Part shown: in pieces, positions 59,947 through 64,000 of the stretch
How the letters are laid out: each line of letters opens with the position of its first letter
Numbering within the stretch: the stretch's first letter is position 1
NCBI GenBank assembly: GCA_038049695.1
Contig: CP142451.1
Location: 70,510,001 to 70,574,000, forward strand
Direction: 5' to 3'
Source: Cinnamomum chago
Taxonomy: Eukaryota > Streptophyta > Magnoliopsida > Laurales > Lauraceae
Length of the DNA: 64,000 nt
The notes under the pieces: generated by a model
Seen by the model: the letters and a program-made list of their open reading frames with translations, nothing else
Databases searched by the model: none
Told to the model about the DNA's origin: nothing
Made by a program: the position numbers and the translations under genes

Positions 59947-60586
59947 AAAAAATGATATTATTGTCATACTTGTAAAATGATATTTTTTGGTTTATTGAAG
60001 ATGTAATCATTGATTCGAAAGTGTAATACAATATGGACCTTTAGTCACTACTTAATTCTCTAGAGTTTATTGAAGATGTAATCATTTATAGGGGATGGAG
60101 CTACGAACAACTTGTTAAACAATATCAACATGATGATTGAAGGTCAATACAATGTATATCTGCAATCATAGAATTTCTCAGTACAATGACTAATCAACAA
60201 GAGAGAAAAGGAAACCTTAGTTCTTAGAAAGGCCATGTGATTGTGAAGGGATAATAGAGACTTTATCATAATGAGGTTATTATGATGGGATAAGTCTGTG
60301 TTAGATTATGGTTAGAAGTTTGTATTATGTTAAGATTATATCATGTTAAATTATAATATCATTAGTTTATTGATATTGTACAATATAAATAATCATTTTC
60401 TGTAAAGCCACCAATGTGAAAGTATTCTTTTGGGGCTTTTTAGGCCTTTGTATATCTTCCCCCACTTTTTCTCTCAATATAGACTTACCTTATCAAAAAA
60501 AAGATAGTATTATATAAATACTCATTGGCTATTTTGAATGAAGAATCACAGAAAAATAATGAACACTATGATTTTCTATGGGTTAC
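59947..60586. other. No recognisable gene; downstream of the EIN3-like pseudogene
   Basis: AT-rich, with two near-copies of TTTATTGAAGATGTAATCATT (59991 and 60066) about 75 bp apart. It may be old 3' flanking DNA of the gene. Nothing else is recognised. Confidence 0.4.
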
Positions 60587-61662
60587 TGTCACGCCCCAAA
60601 ATCGAACTTCTATAGCGGTTCGACCACGGAGAACGTGAATTGGAATTAAGTTATAAATAATGTATCTCCCAGGTTCCACGTGTGTGAGGAAGATAAAATT
60701 CCCAACACATTAAGAACCTTTCGCGAAAGCTTACGTGGTGTTGCGACCCGGAGCCGGTGGCCATTGGATCTTGTGTTGCATTCAACATGTTCAGCATAAA
60801 GTTGTCATATCATTGTCCACACTCAAATTGGGAGCAAACTAAGATAATAAAGTATACAGAGCTAACAGTAACAGGCTGATCATTATCCAAGCTTGTTCAA
60901 GTTATAAATTAAGTAAATGCATTAATTACAATCCCAAGGAAAAAGGCTAACAAAAATCGTACAAAACTAAAAAACGAAGAACAAATACTACCCAGGTGTG
61001 CAACGTAACTCCAGTGTCAAGCATGACGTCTACATGACATCATTGACACAACAAACCCACAAAACTCGTGGTTCCACAGCCATCTGCACACATACTAGCT
61101 CAAGAAAAGAACATGCTACCTAGAGCACCAAAGTATGGAATATTAGACACGATGGTCTGGCGGGTGACTAAGATAGACAAAATACATAGTTGAATATATT
61201 GATGAATTAACGTGTGATAAACCATGACATTTTATTAAAAGATGCAAGTGTCTACTCAAGTGTAAAACATGATCACATGATAAATCATTATTCTTAAACC
61301 CTGGTTAACAAATCAGTGAGAGTCCATGAACAAGATACAAAATAGAAACCTGACATGAATACTAAATAATATCATGATTAGCAAAACCCACAACAGCCCA
61401 TCCTTTTTCCATCATACGAGATGATAAGAGCTAGTAAGACAAGACAAGATCCCACCCCACACGAGGTGGTTGGGGTTCGGCCGCAGAATCAAAAAGCACA
61501 TACAAAATATAGCCAATCTGCAGATGGTCCAAGCAATTTAAGGACACCAGACCAGCTGATCAGGCTGACAGGGTAGTCCAAGCTCAGTGGTGTCTACTCA
61601 AATTCATGAATGCACAAGATAAAAATACAAGACAAGTCATGAAAAAGGAGAAACTACTTGTC

Positions 61663-61756
61663 AAGACAAGACAAAATATCCTCCGCCACTCTAGGTGGAC
61701 GGAGCAAGCAAGACAAGACAAAATATCCTCCGCCACTCTAGGTGGACGGAGCAAGC
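61663..61756. repeat. 47-bp tandem duplication inside LTR family D
   Basis: Two adjacent copies of AAGACAAGACAAAATATCCTC followed by CGCCACTCTAGGTGGACGG and AGCAAGC, 47 bp apart. Each contains a small hairpin (CCGCCACTCTAGGTGGACGG). A related CCACCCCACACGAGGTGG hairpin lies about 220 bp upstream. Confidence 0.8.
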
Positions 61757-62876
61757 AAGACAAGACAAGATAGCATAAGCTATTAGCCTGTAAAAGCACA
61801 AGAAGTAGTCCCCTCAAGTTTCCTTAATCAAAATCTTTCAAGAAGCAAGGCTCAAAATCCATTAAAACATGATTTAAAAATCTAGTCCTGTGACATGTCA
61901 AGAAAATGGCTACTCTGCAAGCGAGAACATGCAAGCATTTATATAATCAAGTACCAGCATGAGGAGTAGTTCATCCACGTGTTTATTGTTTGAAAAATAT
62001 GAGAAATCATAATCCAATTGGTTCTTGATGTAAAACGAGTAAAACCAAGTATATGGAATTAAAACGATTTCATGTCAAACGGTATGAGAATTAACCACTG
62101 GATTTCAAACATACGTCTCGAAGACATATTAAAACCATTTCACGAAGTAGTAAAAATGGTCATTTTCAGTAAAACATGTAAAACTAAACAAGGCCAAGCA
62201 AAACATGCGAAACTTATCAAACGAAGGCCAATCTAAGGACATCGGGTATTTCCAAGTAAAAAAGTGTACATACTGGTAAAATTCTTAATCGGCCTCTGGT
62301 TTATAAAGCAAGTACACCATAAATATGCTAAAACCACAACATTTGACCCCTTGTGTATTTGAAGCCTGAATGTTAGATTTTATAAATAAATTGGTGCCCC
62401 CGAAGGTCGACGACATTCTAAACTCCATGCACACATTATTAAGTTGATTACTCTCAGCATTTCCCTAATTTTTTTTCTATAAAAATTCCACCAAAAGTCC
62501 AATTTTCCAAGTAGTCGGTGCGCACAAACGACACCCTCTAACATTAGAAATCCATTGGGCTTAAGTTAACGTTCATGGATCCAATGCTAAGGTCCAAAAC
62601 TAGGTCCACAACCACCTAAGAATCCTATTAAGTTGATTCCAATTGAACCACACTTGGTTCACCTAGGTATGATGTGGGTAGCATAAGTTATTTGGCTAAA
62701 TTTTTTTAATTTAAATATCCCCTGTCTTTTCCAACCTCTTATCATAAAATTACGTGAACCAATGAATTCGACATTCCAAGAGGTTTCCAATGATATGTAG
62801 AAATCCAAAATCGGACGTACGGATCAAAAGTTTTGGCCGTTCAAGAATCTGTCAAAATCCGTGAAAATCTGTCCAC

Positions 62877-62990
62877 ATTCGGCTAGCCGAATAGACTTGT
62901 TTGGCTGGCCGAACAGGTGGCCGAATAACTGTGAAAACATGGCGTACAGAATAGGTGGCCGAATGGCCTTCAGCTGGCCGAATTCTGAGC
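62877..62990. repeat. Palindrome cluster in LTR family D (TTCGGCTAGCCGAA, TGGCCGAA)
   Basis: Five copies in about 110 bp: ATTCGGCTAGCCGAATAG, TTTGGCTGGCCGAACAG, GTGGCCGAATAAC, GTGGCCGAATGGCC and AGCTGGCCGAATTC. The position relative to the AAGGCAAGT block parallels the clusters of the other three LTR families. Confidence 0.8.
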
Positions 62991-64000
62991 AGATTTTAAG
63001 TCCAAAAATGCTTTGTCAACCATTCATTCTCCCTTTTCAAATATCAATATTCCCCTCACATCAACTTACACTCCCAGAGCCTACATGCTCTCCAAAAACT
63101 CCATTTTCCAACAAGTTCAAAATCAAAACCACCATTTTTCCGTAAATCATCCATTCCCATAAACCATCGAATCAAAAACCAAGATCATGAATTTAAACAA
63201 GAATTCAACAAGGCTAATGAGAAAGTCCATAGAAATAACAATGAGAATATGACATACAAATATATGATTCAGATTAATTTTAAGCTTAGATAATGAACAA
63301 GAAAACCAACTATGTAATAGTCAAAAGACATGCTTTAGAAACTAAAATACCCAAAATTGATAGCATGCACAAGAATAGGCTAAGTCAGTCACTTGCCTTG
63401 GCCTCTAGAACTCCAAGATCACTCTCTAATCTCATCAATTAGACTTTAGCACCCCTAAAGAACAAACCCCCAAAATACAACCGAAAATGGCTCAGAAATA
63501 GAAAAATAATCAAAGAAGATGAACTAGATCTTGCATGTTGAAATCATGGGGTTATTTGAGGTCTAGAAAAACATAATAGGAAATGGGAGCAAGAGGCTTC
63601 CTCTAGGATAGCCCTACAACAACTCCATTGGTTGTTGGAGAGGTTGGTGGTGCCGAAACAAGGAGAAAATGGAGTCAATAAGAAGCTCTCAATGCAAGGA
63701 GAAGAATGGTGATGGTGGATCTTCATTTGGGCAAGGATTTTCTTGAGTTCCAGAGGAAGAAAGAAAGAAGAAAGAGAGGGAAAAGCTTCAGCTGATTGCA
63801 GACGTTTCTGGCTGGGAAATAAAATGAGGAAGAACACAATGGGTTCTTCTTATATATAAAGTGGAAAGTGGGGCCCATAACTAATTACACTTCATGAGCT
63901 CAGAATAGGGCTCTCTAGGCCTCGAATGAATTCGACGAAGAAGAGATAAATGATCGTAAAAAGCTCTAGTTTTCAAAAAGTGTAATTTTGACATAGTTCT

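Larger units (their letters stand above)
60587..64000 (-). mobile_element. Tekay-like LTR (family D) running off the right edge
   Basis: On the plus strand it starts TGTCACGCCCCAAAATCG, preceded by GTTAC. It resembles the Tekay LTR end TGTCACGCCCCCAAAAGTG but is otherwise unlike it. It carries the shared blocks in the same order: AAGCTCAGTGGTG (about 61580-61592), a palindrome cluster of GGCTAGCC/TGGCCGAA words (62877-62990) and AAGGCAAGT on the minus strand (63391-63399). At least 3414 bp lie inside the window. Whether it is solo or belongs to a full element cannot be seen. Confidence 0.8.

Overview
This is a flowering-plant nuclear window dominated by nested LTR retrotransposons. The evidence is a chromodomain-bearing Tekay-type chromovirus, two Tat-type Ty3/gypsy elements with antisense extra genes, copia-like LTRs, MITEs and an EIN3-like (ethylene signalling) gene remnant. 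The species cannot be named from the sequence. Only two or three host-gene traces are visible: the start of a gene cut by the left edge (1-250, minus), a dead EIN3-like gene (58459-59946, plus) and a weak UPF0496-like remnant (31391-32010, minus).

Layout. 1-890: first coding segment of a host gene and a MITE-like stretch. 893-31390: an old, broken Tat element (Tat1) on the minus strand, with LTRs differing by roughly 6 percent by eye. Its left LTR holds a copia-like solo LTR (1225-2952, TSD ATCGG), and an antisense gene of the 'putative gypsy type transposon' kind lies at 3987-6105. Between its gag and protease sits a very young Tekay insertion, 10500-28734, arranged LTR-internal-LTR-internal-LTR. 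That insertion has an exact 7722-bp period, and one 5-bp target duplication (ATAGT) flanks the whole array.

31391-40102: a mosaic of decayed sequence: the UPF0496-like remnant, a 594-bp Mutator-like foldback element, two short MITEs in a TA microsatellite, a copia reverse-transcriptase remnant and a possible truncated LTR. 40103-57092: a second broken Tat element (Tat2), also minus, with pol at 50.5-57.05 kb and accessory genes on the opposite strand (a plant-mobile-domain-like region, a coiled-coil region and an uninterrupted 208-codon frame). It also carries a 70-bp minisatellite and two Tekay-like solo LTRs with perfect TSDs (43512-46491, ATGTG; 51287-54214, GGTGA). 57093-58458 is a partial copia-like LTR joined directly to the EIN3-like pseudogene. 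60587-64000 is a further Tekay-like LTR running off the right edge.

The most unusual features are the three-LTR tandem inside one target duplication, the LTR/EIN3-like junction, and a conserved set of blocks shared by four otherwise different Tekay-like LTRs. Those blocks are a splice-donor-like motif, a family-specific cluster of palindromes, a CAAGCT-AGTGGTG block and a terminal-proximal GCGGAAGC. I saw no tRNA, rRNA or CRISPR features. All statements come from reading the sequence and from general family knowledge; no database search was run.
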